DNA of 64,000 nt from Aquificota bacterium (GTDB lineage: Bacteria > Aquificota > Aquificia > Aquificales > Aquificaceae): the NCBI GenBank assembly GCA_013153495.1, contig JAADEH010000012.1, positions 620,001 through 684,000 of the forward strand, written 5' to 3'. Position numbers and translations under genes: made by a program. Numbering within the stretch: position 1 is the stretch's first letter; each line of letters opens with the position of its first letter. The notes below the pieces were generated by a model. That model searched no databases and was not told the DNA's origin. It saw only the letters and a list, made by a program, of their open reading frames with translations. This document shows positions 52,204-60,703 of the stretch, in pieces.

Positions 52204-52491
52204 ATGCCTAAAAGGAGAAGCGGAAAGCTTAAGGTTGAGCACCACCTATTGGAAGGCTTGGATAAGTTTTTGAAGGAAATACAAAACTGGGAAGTGGTAG
52301 AAAGCATCATTCCCGGCAGAATTGTTCGACAGAACAAAGGGAGAGGCTCAAAGGGATTGTTTCTCAAATACAGAACCCTGAGCGGTTATAAGCTCCTTTA
52401 CAAAAACGGCACCTCCGTTCAGGAGGTCTTTGTAGTGTGCTCGGACTACAAGCGGTTTGAGGAGTTATTTAAAGAAAGATTTGGGGGATAA
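52204..52491 (+). CDS. DUF2103-like predicted metal-binding protein
   Basis: 95 residues. KVEHHLLEGLDKFLKEIQNWEVVESIIPGRI has the HH motif and the LxxWxxVxxIIPGRI segment that I associate with DUF2103; FVVCSDYKRFEELF closes it. The ATG at 52204 is preferred; the reading from 52063 runs back into the rpsB start. It is divergent from rpsB and 9 bases ahead of proC, and so perhaps coupled to it. Family call is from pattern memory. Confidence 0.65.
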   Translation: MPKRRSGKLKVEHHLLEGLDKFLKEIQNWEVVESIIPGRIVRQNKGRGSKGLFLKYRTLSGYKLLYKNGTSVQEVFVVCSDYKRFEELFKERFGG

Positions 52492-52500
52492 TAGAACCTG

Positions 52501-53289
52501 ATGAGGTTCGGAATTGTCGGATACGGGAACATGGGGAGCGCCTTTGCCAGAGCATTGTCCCGCTCTGTGGGAAGGGAAAACATAACCGTTTACGAAGTGA
52601 AGGAAGATAGAAGAGAGGAAGCTGTAAAGGACGGCTTCGCCGTAGCTCAAAACTTATACTTTCTCCTTCAAAACTCCGACGCACTCCTCCTTGCGGTCAA
52701 GCCCAAGGACATGAAAGCAGTCCTCGAGGAGATAAAGGAGCAGGTCAAGAACAAGATAGTCATTACCATAGCGGCAGGGCTTGAGATGTCCTTCTACGAG
52801 GAGGTTTTGGGCAAAGAGGTCAAGCTGGTGCGTCTTATGCCCAACGTAGGAGTTCTGGTAGGTAGGGGAACTGTAGCAATGACCCACAACGGAAATCTTT
52901 CCGAGGAAGAGTTTGAGAGAATGACTCAGGTGTTCTCCTCCTGCGGTAGCCTATACCAAATCCCCGAAAGTCTCTTTGACAGCTTCACAGCCCTTGCGGG
53001 AAGCGGACCCGCTTTCGTCTTCGAGTTCATAGATGCCTTAGCCATGGCGGGAGTGAGGGAAGGCTTTTCTTACCAAGAAGCCCTTTCCATAGTTCTGGAC
53101 ACACTCATAGGAAGCGTCCAGCTTATAAAAGAGCTTGGAGGAAACCCCAACGAATGGATAACAAAGGTTACCTCTCCTGCGGGGACAACCATAGAAGGCA
53201 TAGCCTACCTTGAGAGAAAAGGCTTCAGGGGGACCGTAATAAGATGCATAGAGAAGACCTCCGAGAAGGCGAAGAAGCTAAAGAGCTAA
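52501..53289 (+). CDS. proC: Pyrroline-5-carboxylate reductase
   Basis: Last step of proline synthesis, NAD(P)H-dependent. 262 residues. FGIVGYGNMGSAFARAL (Rossmann), LLLAVKPKDM, VRLMPNVGVLVGRGTVAM and LAGSGPAFVFEFIDALAMAGVREGFSYQEA, VTSPAGTTIEGIAYLE are all ProC blocks. It overlaps the next gene by 46 bases. Confidence 0.96.
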   Translation: MRFGIVGYGNMGSAFARALSRSVGRENITVYEVKEDRREEAVKDGFAVAQNLYFLLQNSDALLLAVKPKDMKAVLEEIKEQVKNKIVITIAAGLEMSFYEEVLGKEVKLVRLMPNVGVLVGRGTVAMTHNGNLSEEEFERMTQVFSSCGSLYQIPESLFDSFTALAGSGPAFVFEFIDALAMAGVREGFSYQEALSIVLDTLIGSVQLIKELGGNPNEWITKVTSPAGTTIEGIAYLERKGFRGTVIRCIEKTSEKAKKLKS

Positions 53290-53867
53290 TACACTCCCTT
53301 ACCATAAAGGGTGCCGTTGTAGAAATCAAAAGGAAGTGGAAGGACCACGAGCGACTCTTCCTGCCAATTCAAAAGCACACCAACCGTGTGATAGAACTAA
53401 CGAGATTTCCCTACCCCCAAACCATAGCGGACGGTGTAATTACGAACCTGCGAGGTGTTGAGATAGGAGTTAGAACTGCGGATTGTGCTCCGGTAGCTCT
53501 CGTGGGGGAGGAATGGATAGGGGTAGTTCACGTGGGCTGGCGGGGCTTGCATGCGGGAATATTAGAGAGAGCGATTGAGAAACTCCTACCGAGGGAAAGG
53601 GACATTTTCGCTTTCGTAGGTCCCTGTGCAAAGGGGTGTTGCTACGAGGTGGGAAGGGAGTTTCTGGAACTCTTTCCCGGTTATGTGTTCGAAAGGGGTG
53701 AAAAACTCTACATGGACATGCAGGAGTCCGTAATAAAGAGACTCAAAAACCTCGGCATAAACAGGATAGGCTTTGTAGAAAGGTGCACCGTATGCTCTCC
53801 AGACCTTCCCTCCTACAGAAGGGATAGAACCGAAGAGAGGATTTTAACTTCCGTCAGGAAACTGTAA
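53244..53867 (+). CDS. pgeF: Laccase-domain purine nucleoside phosphorylase/oxidase (PgeF/YfiH family)
   Basis: 207 residues, shorter than the usual 240-260 because the N-terminus is trimmed. The core is complete: QKHTNRV, RTADCAPVAL (Cys/His metal site), GVVHVGWRGLHAGI, VGPCAKGCCYEVGREF and RCTVCSPDLPSYRRD. The family hydrolyses or phosphorolyses purine nucleosides and is tied to peptidoglycan editing. The first 46 bases lie in proC in another frame; the start could be later. Confidence 0.87.
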   Translation: MHREDLREGEEAKELIHSLTIKGAVVEIKRKWKDHERLFLPIQKHTNRVIELTRFPYPQTIADGVITNLRGVEIGVRTADCAPVALVGEEWIGVVHVGWRGLHAGILERAIEKLLPRERDIFAFVGPCAKGCCYEVGREFLELFPGYVFERGEKLYMDMQESVIKRLKNLGINRIGFVERCTVCSPDLPSYRRDRTEERILTSVRKL

Positions 53868-54984
53868 GTCCGTCGGATACTGTTGGGTCCGGTCTCTTGC
53901 CCGTGAGCATCTCGAGTAGCTCCTTGACGCTCACTATTCCCTGCTTCTTGAGCAGGTGTCCGTTGGCACCTATTATGAATATCCCCTCTTCGTAGTTGCC
54001 GAGCCATGCGGAGCCGAGCCTGTCCGCTATGCAAAAACCGACCTTCTTAGCCTCTTCTCCCCTGTTGCAGGGAGTAACACAGTTGGAGACGCACCCGTTC
54101 CACCCGTTAACCCCCGCAAGAAGTCTTTCTATGAAGGGAGTTTTTATAACTCTCAGTGGGTATCCCACGGGGGATTTGAGGAGTATTATGTCCTCCTCCT
54201 CAGCGTTCAGAACTATCTCCTTGTATATGAGGGGAGCATCGCATTCGTGGGTTGCCACAAAGCGTGTAGCCATCTGAACCCCGGCAGCTCCCTGGTCTAT
54301 ATACCACTTTATGTCCTCGTAGCTCCATACACCCCCCGCAACTATTACGGGAATGTCTCCCCACTTTTTAGCCTCTTCAAGGACGCTCGGAAGGAGATTT
54401 TCCAGCTGATACTCGGGTTTGAAGCAGTCTTCGTATTTAAAGCCTTGATGTCCTCCCGACTTGGGACCCTCCAAGACCACCGCATCGGGCAGGCGGTTGT
54501 ATCTCCTCTTCCAGGTTTTGCAGATAAGGCTTAGCGCTCTTGCGGAGGATATTATGGGAACGAGAGCAACCTCGTATCCTTCCACATACTGGGGCAGAGA
54601 AAGGGGCAAACCCGCTCCCGAGATTATTAGGTCGGCTCCTGCCTCTGCGGCGTCCCTTGCCACCCTGCCGTAGTCGGTTATGGCGGCGAGTATGTTAACT
54701 CCGATAGCTCCTCTTCCCTCGGAAATTTCCTTGGCGTCCTGTATTATTCTCTTCAGAGCCTCCGCACTGTGAGCGTTGACCGAGCCTATGGGTCTTCCGA
54801 ACCGGTCCCTTTTGACGAGGTCGGGGTGTCTGTATCCAGTTCCCACGGCGGAGACGACACCTATGGCTCCCTCCCTTGCCACCGCACCCGCAAGGTTCTC
54901 CCAGGATATGCCCACACCCATTCCACCCTGGATTATGGGTATGTCCGCTTCTATGTGTCTTATCCTCAGCTTAGGTAAACTCAT
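53854..54984 (-). CDS. Nitronate monooxygenase / FabK-like flavoprotein
   Basis: 376 residues from the ATG at 54984, with AAAGGAG 8 bases upstream. A TIM barrel with the family signature IPIIQGGMGVGIS, GAIGVVSAVGTG, GADLIISGAGLPLSLPQYV, PVIVAGGVWSYEDIKWYIDQGAAGVQMATRFVATHECDAP, and a C-terminal CVSNCVTPCNRGEEAK cysteine cluster, which is unusual for nitronate monooxygenases and common in a thermophile branch. Substrate unknown. Convergent with pgeF by 14 bases. Confidence 0.85.
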   Translation of the reverse strand: MSLPKLRIRHIEADIPIIQGGMGVGISWENLAGAVAREGAIGVVSAVGTGYRHPDLVKRDRFGRPIGSVNAHSAEALKRIIQDAKEISEGRGAIGVNILAAITDYGRVARDAAEAGADLIISGAGLPLSLPQYVEGYEVALVPIISSARALSLICKTWKRRYNRLPDAVVLEGPKSGGHQGFKYEDCFKPEYQLENLLPSVLEEAKKWGDIPVIVAGGVWSYEDIKWYIDQGAAGVQMATRFVATHECDAPLIYKEIVLNAEEEDIILLKSPVGYPLRVIKTPFIERLLAGVNGWNGCVSNCVTPCNRGEEAKKVGFCIADRLGSAWLGNYEEGIFIIGANGHLLKKQGIVSVKELLEMLTGKRPDPTVSDGLTVS

Positions 54985-55025
54985 ACTTAAAACTCCTTTC
55001 AAAAGATGTATTAATTTTAGACCTC

Positions 55026-55544
55026 ATGGGTGTCCAGTCAAGGAAGAGGGTCTTCTTCGGTCTGGGAAGCAACTTAGGGGACAGGGTAGGGTATTTAGAA
55101 GGAGCGGTCTGTCTGCTGAAGGAGGTCGGAGAGGTGACCTGTGTGTCCACCGTGTATGAAAGCCCTCCCTGGGGTGTAGAAAACCAGCCTGCCTTCTTAA
55201 ACTGCGTGGCGGAAGTAAGAACGTCCCTTGACCCCTTTGAACTGCTCAGGTGGGCAAAGTCCGCAGAGCGCAGAATAGGCAGAAAGGAGCGCTTTCGGTG
55301 GGGTCCGAGGGAGATAGACATAGACATACTGCTTTTTGGAGATGAGGTAATAGACAGCAGGGAGCTGAGCATCCCCCACAGGTTTTTAGAGGAGAGGGAC
55401 TTCTTCCTCATACCTCTCCTTGAGATTGAGCCTTGTATAAAGAACCCCCGAACGGGGGTCCTTCTAAGTAAATCTCTACCGAAGGTCTTTATAAACTTAA
55501 AACCTTTCTGCTGTCTTCTCAGTGGGCACCTTCACGGGACTTGA
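55026..55544 (+). CDS. folK: HPPK (folate pathway pyrophosphokinase)
   Basis: Transfers pyrophosphate to 6-hydroxymethyl-dihydropterin. 172 residues. FFGLGSNLGDRVGYLEGAV, PPWGVENQPAFLNCVAEV, IGRKERFRWGPREIDIDILLFG and IPHRFLEERDFFLIPLLEIEP are the classic HPPK motifs. Its 3' end overlaps the convergent NifS-like gene by 26 bases; folP and folB are not adjacent. Confidence 0.95.
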   Translation: MGVQSRKRVFFGLGSNLGDRVGYLEGAVCLLKEVGEVTCVSTVYESPPWGVENQPAFLNCVAEVRTSLDPFELLRWAKSAERRIGRKERFRWGPREIDIDILLFGDEVIDSRELSIPHRFLEERDFFLIPLLEIEPCIKNPRTGVLLSKSLPKVFINLKPFCCLLSGHLHGT

Positions 55545-56748
55545 CATACTGTTCCCAGTTTTCCGGGTTGAAGGGGGAGAGGCTTCTGAGCCAGTTGACT
55601 ATCTTGGGAAACTCCTCCGCTGCGTATTCAACGTCCTCGTCCGTGTTCTCCCTTCCGAAGCTAAAGACTATGGAACCGTTGGAAACCTCCTTGGGAACAC
55701 CTATGGCGAAGAGAACGTGGGACTGCTTGAGAGCCAAAGAAACGCATGCGGAACCCGAAGCGGTCTCTATACCCATCAGGTCGCATCTCAGAAGCATAGC
55801 CTCACCTTCTATGAAGTGGACTATCAGGGAAAGGTGGTGGGGAAGTCTCTGGGTCGGGTGTCCCGTAAACTCTATGTATTGGAGCTTCTCCTCTATGGCT
55901 TTCTTCAGTCTGTCCCTGTAATTGGCAAGTCTGGTCATTCTGTCCTCAAGCTCCTTCATGGTAAGCTCTGCGGCGGCTCCGAAGCCTACAATACCGGGGA
56001 CGTTTTCCGTTCCCGCTCTTACACCCCTTTCCTGCGTTCCACCCTCTATGAGGGGTCTGACCTTAACTCCCTTTCTGGTCCACAGCGCTCCGACACCTTT
56101 CGGTCCATACATCAGGTGTGCGGTGAAAGATGCCGCATCAACTCCCCACTCCTTGAGGTCAACGGGGTAGTGTCCGAGGGTGGGTGCGGCGTCCGTGTGG
56201 AATATGACCTTGGGGTTCTTTTCCTTTGCAGCTTGAACGAGTTCCTTTATGTTCTGTATAGTTCCTATCTCCCTGTTGGAGTGTCCTATGGAAACGAGAA
56301 CGGTGTCCTTCCTGACCGCTTCCTTGACCTGCTCCGGGTCTATCAGTCCGTAGTTGTCGGGCTTGAGGTATGTAACCTCCCAGCCTTCCCTTTCGAGGGT
56401 TTTGCAGGGGTGGAGTATGGAGTGGTGCTCTATTTCGGTGGTAACTATGTGCCTTCCCCTCTTCTTGTAGGCGCTTGCTATACCCTTTATGGCGAGGTTG
56501 TTAGCCTCTATTCCTCCGGAGGTGAAGACTATCTCCTCGGGCGTGTTGGCGTTTATAAGGGTAGCTATCTTCTCACGGGCTTCGTTTATAGCCTTCTTTG
56601 CCTCCTGCCCGAAGCTGTGCAGAGAGGTGGGATTTCCGAAACGTTCCCTAAAATAGGGGAGCATAGCCTCAAGGACTTCCTCCGCAACGGGAGTGGTGGC
56701 TATGTGGTCCAAGTAAACAACTCTACTTCCCGCTTTCTTTGCAAACAT
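55519..56748 (-). CDS. NifS/IscS-like protein lacking the PLP lysine
   Basis: 409 residues with the class V aminotransferase fold of cysteine desulfurases. Where IscS has HK (the PLP lysine), the sequence reads TAHLMYGPKG: Leu212 replaces Lys, confirmed by retranslation. Equivalent PLP contacts also change: Thr76 to Ile80, Gln183 to Pro189, and DNAATTP reads DHIATTP. Asp186, His211 and the loop cysteine are kept (Cys335 in SGSACVSLAL). It cannot work as a normal desulfurase, yet the Cys loop is retained. An IscS from Archaeoglobus fulgidus that lacks this lysine is known. It lies 12 bases after apbC, suggesting a Fe-S assembly role. Confidence 0.85.
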   Translation of the reverse strand: MFAKKAGSRVVYLDHIATTPVAEEVLEAMLPYFRERFGNPTSLHSFGQEAKKAINEAREKIATLINANTPEEIVFTSGGIEANNLAIKGIASAYKKRGRHIVTTEIEHHSILHPCKTLEREGWEVTYLKPDNYGLIDPEQVKEAVRKDTVLVSIGHSNREIGTIQNIKELVQAAKEKNPKVIFHTDAAPTLGHYPVDLKEWGVDAASFTAHLMYGPKGVGALWTRKGVKVRPLIEGGTQERGVRAGTENVPGIVGFGAAAELTMKELEDRMTRLANYRDRLKKAIEEKLQYIEFTGHPTQRLPHHLSLIVHFIEGEAMLLRCDLMGIETASGSACVSLALKQSHVLFAIGVPKEVSNGSIVFSFGRENTDEDVEYAAEEFPKIVNWLRSLSPFNPENWEQYVKSREGAH

Positions 56749-56760
56749 TCTATTACCTCC

Positions 56761-57825
56761 TTAACTTAATTCCTGAGCGACGAGCTTAGCTATACCGATA
56801 AATGCCTTCGAAACTTCCGATTCCGGTGCGCTGACCACGACAGGTTCTCCCTCGTCGGACTTCTCAGCAACCACGGGGTCTATTGGTATTGAACCGAGTA
56901 TCTTAAGCCCGTATGCGGACGCAAACTCTGCGGTTTTACCCTTCCCGAATATGTAGTATCTGTTGCCCGTCTCGGGGCACACGAAGTATGCCATGTTTTC
57001 TATAACTCCCAGAACGGGTATCTGGACTTCTTTGAACATGGAGGTTGCCTTTTTAACGTCCGCAAGGGCTACATCTTGGGGAGTGGTTACCACTATGGCT
57101 CCCGATATGTCAACATTCTGAGCCAAGGTGAGCTGAACGTCTCCCGTTCCCGGGGGTAAGTCAAGTATCAAATAATCCAGCTCCCCCCACTCCACATCGA
57201 AGAGAAACTGGGTCAGAGCCTTCATGAGCATGGGACCTCTCCATATGACGGGGGTGTCCTCGGAGGGGAGCATAAACCCTATGGAGAGAACCTTTATACC
57301 GAACTTCTCAACGGGAACTATTTTGTTGCGCTCGTTCACGGTAGCCCTCTCTCCTTTTAGACCCAAGAGGGTGGGAATGCTCGGTCCGTATATGTCCGCA
57401 TCTAAAAGACCTACCTTGTAGCCGAGCTTTGAAAGCGCTAAGGCGAGGTTTGCGGATACGGTGGACTTACCCACTCCTCCCTTTCCGCTACCGACCGCTA
57501 TAAGGTGCCTGACACCGGGAACTTTTCTCTTGGCAAAGGCAGGTTGACCCACAGGTATTTGGGGTCCTTGTTGAGGTTTGCTTTGCTGGGGCGACCCTTG
57601 GGCGAATCTTACCTTAACTCTGTCCACGTCGGGAAGACCAGCCACCGCCTTTTCTACCTTTGCCCTCAGAACATCTTCAAGACCCGCTTTGGGAAGGTAT
57701 AGTAGAACGTCAAGCTCCGTTCCTATGAGTTTTATGTCTTTTACCAGCTGGGCGAGGTTCTCGCTCAATCCGAGGTCCTGAAGGGTTTCGGAACGCAGAG
57801 CGTCCATTATGTCCTTTACCGCCAT
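56761..57825 (-). CDS. ApbC/Mrp-type Fe-S carrier ATPase
   Basis: 354 residues. The N-terminus is a MIP18/DUF59-like domain (1-75: DIMDALRSETLQDLGLSENLAQLV), then a Pro/Gln linker, then a ParA-like P-loop ATPase with GSGKGGVGKST (112-122), LLDADIYGPSIPTLLG and LDLPPGTGDVQLTL. Mrp/ApbC dimers carry a 4Fe-4S cluster through a C-terminal CPxC; here the motif is FVCPETGN, so Cys283 remains and Thr286 replaces the second. Another ligand, or a different cluster mode, must be assumed. The NifS-like gene follows on the same strand. Confidence 0.9.
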   Translation of the reverse strand: MAVKDIMDALRSETLQDLGLSENLAQLVKDIKLIGTELDVLLYLPKAGLEDVLRAKVEKAVAGLPDVDRVKVRFAQGSPQQSKPQQGPQIPVGQPAFAKRKVPGVRHLIAVGSGKGGVGKSTVSANLALALSKLGYKVGLLDADIYGPSIPTLLGLKGERATVNERNKIVPVEKFGIKVLSIGFMLPSEDTPVIWRGPMLMKALTQFLFDVEWGELDYLILDLPPGTGDVQLTLAQNVDISGAIVVTTPQDVALADVKKATSMFKEVQIPVLGVIENMAYFVCPETGNRYYIFGKGKTAEFASAYGLKILGSIPIDPVVAEKSDEGEPVVVSAPESEVSKAFIGIAKLVAQELS

Positions 57826-57870
57826 AGATTTTTCCTCCTTGGGGGGCTTCTAAGTAAAGAATATAGTAAA

Positions 57871-57898
57871 TTGAATTCTTAAGTATGACTGCTATCAT
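57871..57898 (+). promoter_or_regulatory. Promoter of the PilT-like gene
   Basis: TTGAAT (57871-57876) and TATCAT (57893-57898), 16 bases apart, in the 102-base gap after apbC; leader about 25 bases to the ATG at 57928, with GGGGGACGAGA as ribosome site. Confidence 0.45.
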
Positions 57899-57927
57899 CG
57901 GTCATAAAACACATTCGGGGGACGAGA

Positions 57928-58776
57928 ATGAACATAGCGCCTGAGATTTTAAATTACCTCGGGGACAAGAGAGATTTTGCGGAGATAATTCTTGCACCCA
58001 AAGCCTCTCCCGTTGAAAGAAGGGAAAGGGGCATAAAAAAGATATTGGACCTGATTCTCTCTCCGGAAGACATAAGAGATACACTCGTTTCCCTTCGCTC
58101 CCACACTCCCGTTTCCCTCGGACCTCTCGGAAGGGAAGGCTTTTTCTCCTTCGGAATTCCCGAAGTAGGAAGGATAAGGGTTACATATCTGACCCAGAGG
58201 GGGAGCTACGTGGTGAGCATAGTTAAGGTTCCTTACGACATTCCCCCTCTACGGGACATTCTCTCGAGTGAGGCTGATATCGAACTTCTATTTAAAACCC
58301 TTAAGGAAAGCAGGGGAATTGTAGCGATAATAGGTAAGAGCTATGTGATACACAACCTGTTTTCATACTCTCTCCTCAAAGAGCTTTGCGAGAGGGAATC
58401 GGGACTTATATACATACTGGAAAGACCCATAACCTACCTGATAAAGCACAGCAGTTCCATAGTTATCCAGAGAGAGGTGGGTGTTGACGTTGACAGCTTC
58501 GACGATGGAATAGAGGAAGCCCTATTCCTGCATCCGGAGATTATCTACATAAGCGACATAACCATAAGGGAAGCCCTCAAGTCTGTTAGGAAACTCTTCG
58601 ATATACCTATACTGACCATAATGAGTCTGACCGCCTCCGGTGTGGAAGCTCTGAAGAGAAGTTTTGAGGTGTTTTTAGAGGGAGAGTCCTCAAGCGCCAT
58701 GAGATTAATTTCTAAGGTAATAGAGCTTGCTCTGGACGGAAAGGACAGGATAACCTTCTCGGTCAGAGACATATAA
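57928..58776 (+). CDS. Degenerate PilT-like ATPase-domain protein
   Basis: 282 residues that track PilT/GspE: EPxIxxL-like PEILNYLGDKRDFAEIIL, VGRIRVTYLTQRGSYVVSIVKVPYDIPPL matching PilT RxxxFxQRGG..xxFRxIP, then a segment at residues 130-142 where the P-loop should be, reading GIVAIIGKSYVI instead of GPTGSGKSTT. Then SSIVIQREVGVDVDSF matches PilT SxxxQRExG, and IIYISDI sits at the Walker B/GEMRD position. So the fold is kept and ATP binding is lost. It is divergent from apbC with a promoter (57871-57898). It could modulate a pilus ATPase. Confidence 0.75.
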   Translation: MNIAPEILNYLGDKRDFAEIILAPKASPVERRERGIKKILDLILSPEDIRDTLVSLRSHTPVSLGPLGREGFFSFGIPEVGRIRVTYLTQRGSYVVSIVKVPYDIPPLRDILSSEADIELLFKTLKESRGIVAIIGKSYVIHNLFSYSLLKELCERESGLIYILERPITYLIKHSSSIVIQREVGVDVDSFDDGIEEALFLHPEIIYISDITIREALKSVRKLFDIPILTIMSLTASGVEALKRSFEVFLEGESSSAMRLISKVIELALDGKDRITFSVRDI

Positions 58777-59935
58777 CCTCCGGTTTAGGAAAACCGTTGA
58801 ACTCGGAAGCATATACCGTTGTGTATGCACCTGCGGAAAGAAGGAACAGCCTGTCCCCCACCTCCGGTTCGGGAAGGTAAACGTTCTTTGCCACCGTGTC
58901 CATGCTGTCGCAGGAAACACCACCTATAACCCATTCCTTGAGTTCTCCCTTTCTTTCCAAATAAGTTGGATACCTTATGCCTCCGAGAGCTTCCGCAAGA
59001 CCGTTGAACACTCCCGTGTCTATGTATAGCCAGTTCTCGTCTCCTCTTTGAGCCTTGCCTATAACGCTCACGACCATTATCCCCTGGTCCCCCACAACAC
59101 CCCTTCCCGGCTCCATCTGAAGCTCGTAAGGTGGGTTCGGAAAGTATTTCCTCAGAAGACCTCTGACGTAATAGGCTATGTCCTCCACCCTAAGAGCCTC
59201 CTGAAGGTATCGGACCGGAATACCACCCCCCATGTTTAAAACTAAGAGCTTTATACCTCTCCTTCTGGCTTCTTCCCAGAGCTGGGCTGACCTCTTTATG
59301 GCTATAAACCAGTTGCGGAGGTTGTTGCACTGAGAACCCACGTGAAAGGTCAGACCTATGGGAACCAACCCCTTATTTTTAGAAAATTCCAGTATCTCGA
59401 GGGCGGTTTCGAGGTCCACCCCGAACTTCCTCGAGAGGGGCCAATCGCTCCCCTCGTTTGGAACGGTTATCCTCACATACACCCTTGCCCTCGGAGCTAC
59501 CTTAGCTATCTTCTCCACCTCCGCAAAGCTGTCCACCGCAAACCTGTTTACTCCTTCACGGTAAGCGTAATCTATGAACTCTTCGGGTTTGACGGGATTG
59601 CTGGATATAATCCTCTCGGGACTAACCCCCAAAGAGAGCACCCTCCTAAGCTCTTCCGAAGAGGCAACCTCAAAACCTGAACCTACCTGTGCAAGAGCGG
59701 AGAGGACACCCACATCGTCGTTTGCCTTCACAGCGTAATAAATGTTCACCTCCGGCAGGTGGTAGCGTATCTGAACGAACCTTGCCTTCACTCCCTCCAA
59801 ATCCATGAGCAGGGCAGGGGTTTTCACTTTGTAAAGGTGCTCTTTGAACTTAGGTCTGCTTGCGAGAAACTCCTCAAAATAACGCTTTGCGTAGTTAAAC
59901 TGAATTTCTCCCAGCTTTAAAGCAGTCCCGGTCAT
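58763..59935 (-). CDS. Fold-III PLP amino-acid decarboxylase (ornithine/lysine type)
   Basis: 390 residues of the alanine-racemase-fold decarboxylases. The PLP lysine is Lys70 in IYYAVKANDD; LTFHVGSQC, the phosphate loop GGGIPVRY, EPGRGVV, and the partner-subunit cysteine in GVSCDSMD are present. CDSMD and HVGSQ mark the eukaryotic-type ornithine/lysine decarboxylase branch rather than LysA. Likely product is a diamine for polyamine synthesis, important in hyperthermophiles. It overlaps the PilT-like 3' end by 14 bases. Substrate choice between Orn, Lys and DAP is not settled. Confidence 0.87.
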   Translation of the reverse strand: MTGTALKLGEIQFNYAKRYFEEFLASRPKFKEHLYKVKTPALLMDLEGVKARFVQIRYHLPEVNIYYAVKANDDVGVLSALAQVGSGFEVASSEELRRVLSLGVSPERIISSNPVKPEEFIDYAYREGVNRFAVDSFAEVEKIAKVAPRARVYVRITVPNEGSDWPLSRKFGVDLETALEILEFSKNKGLVPIGLTFHVGSQCNNLRNWFIAIKRSAQLWEEARRRGIKLLVLNMGGGIPVRYLQEALRVEDIAYYVRGLLRKYFPNPPYELQMEPGRGVVGDQGIMVVSVIGKAQRGDENWLYIDTGVFNGLAEALGGIRYPTYLERKGELKEWVIGGVSCDSMDTVAKNVYLPEPEVGDRLFLLSAGAYTTVYASEFNGFPKPEVICL

Positions 59936-59944
59936 AGCTTTATT

Positions 59945-60703
59945 CTAAAACTCCAGCTCCATCCCGTCCTGAGCACTTACAACTCTAAGTCCTAACTCCT
60001 GAGACAGCTCCTCCGCTATCCTTTCGGGACCCTTTTGGTGCATTTCCATGCTGAAGTGGGTTATCACTGTAGTTTCCGCAGAGCACACCCTTATAAGCTC
60101 TTTAACCTCCTCTACCGACAGATGGTCTATATCGGGTCTTTTTGAGTAAAAGGTCGTGTTGATAATAAAAACCTTCGGTTTTCTCGGATAGACTTCGAGC
60201 ATTCTGTCTTCGTATTTTGCACATGATAAATAAACCACTTCGTCGTTGAAGGAAAGTCCGTATGTTTCCGCTCCGTGATGGGAGTGCCTCATAATAGCCT
60301 TGACCCTGATACCTTTGTAGGAAAGTTCCTTACCCTCCTTTATAATCCCGATTTGGGAAAGCCTTTTCAAAAGGTAGGGAAGGACTACCCTATCCTCTCC
60401 CCGGACCGCACTTTCGGGAGCAAAGAGAGCAAGCCCCCTCCTTTTGCCTCCGTCTGTGCACGCTTCTATTAGAGTGTTTACGTCTGCGGTGTGGTCCAGA
60501 TGTATGTGGGACAGAACTATGAGGTCTATTGAGGTGTAGTCTATTCCTTTTTCCTTCAGATAGACAAAGGCTCCGGGACCGGGGTCCACGTGAACCCTCG
60601 AGTCCCCAAAATATATCAAAAATCCGCCCGAACGCCTGACAAGACGGAAAGTGGTTACCCTGCCTCCCGCCGTTCCTACGAATATAACCTTAGACGTCCT
60701 CAA
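59945..60703 (-). CDS. MBL-fold metallohydrolase
   Basis: 252 residues. LIVLSHIHLDHTADV is the HxHxDH metal motif; RHSHHGAETYG, and the distal VITHFSMEMH complete a two-metal site. This looks like the RNase Z/PhnP-like or YtnP-like subgroups. Substrate unknown. It follows the ferredoxin genes with a 14-base overlap and precedes the decarboxylase by 9 bases, so it sits in one minus-strand unit with them. Confidence 0.85.
   Translation of the reverse strand: MRTSKVIFVGTAGGRVTTFRLVRRSGGFLIYFGDSRVHVDPGPGAFVYLKEKGIDYTSIDLIVLSHIHLDHTADVNTLIEACTDGGKRRGLALFAPESAVRGEDRVVLPYLLKRLSQIGIIKEGKELSYKGIRVKAIMRHSHHGAETYGLSFNDEVVYLSCAKYEDRMLEVYPRKPKVFIINTTFYSKRPDIDHLSVEEVKELIRVCSAETTVITHFSMEMHQKGPERIAEELSQELGLRVVSAQDGMELEF

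Noticed and set aside
52632..52644. ACGGC-TTC-GCCGT in proC
   Set aside because: Resembles the recurring palindrome but has different arms; not counted.
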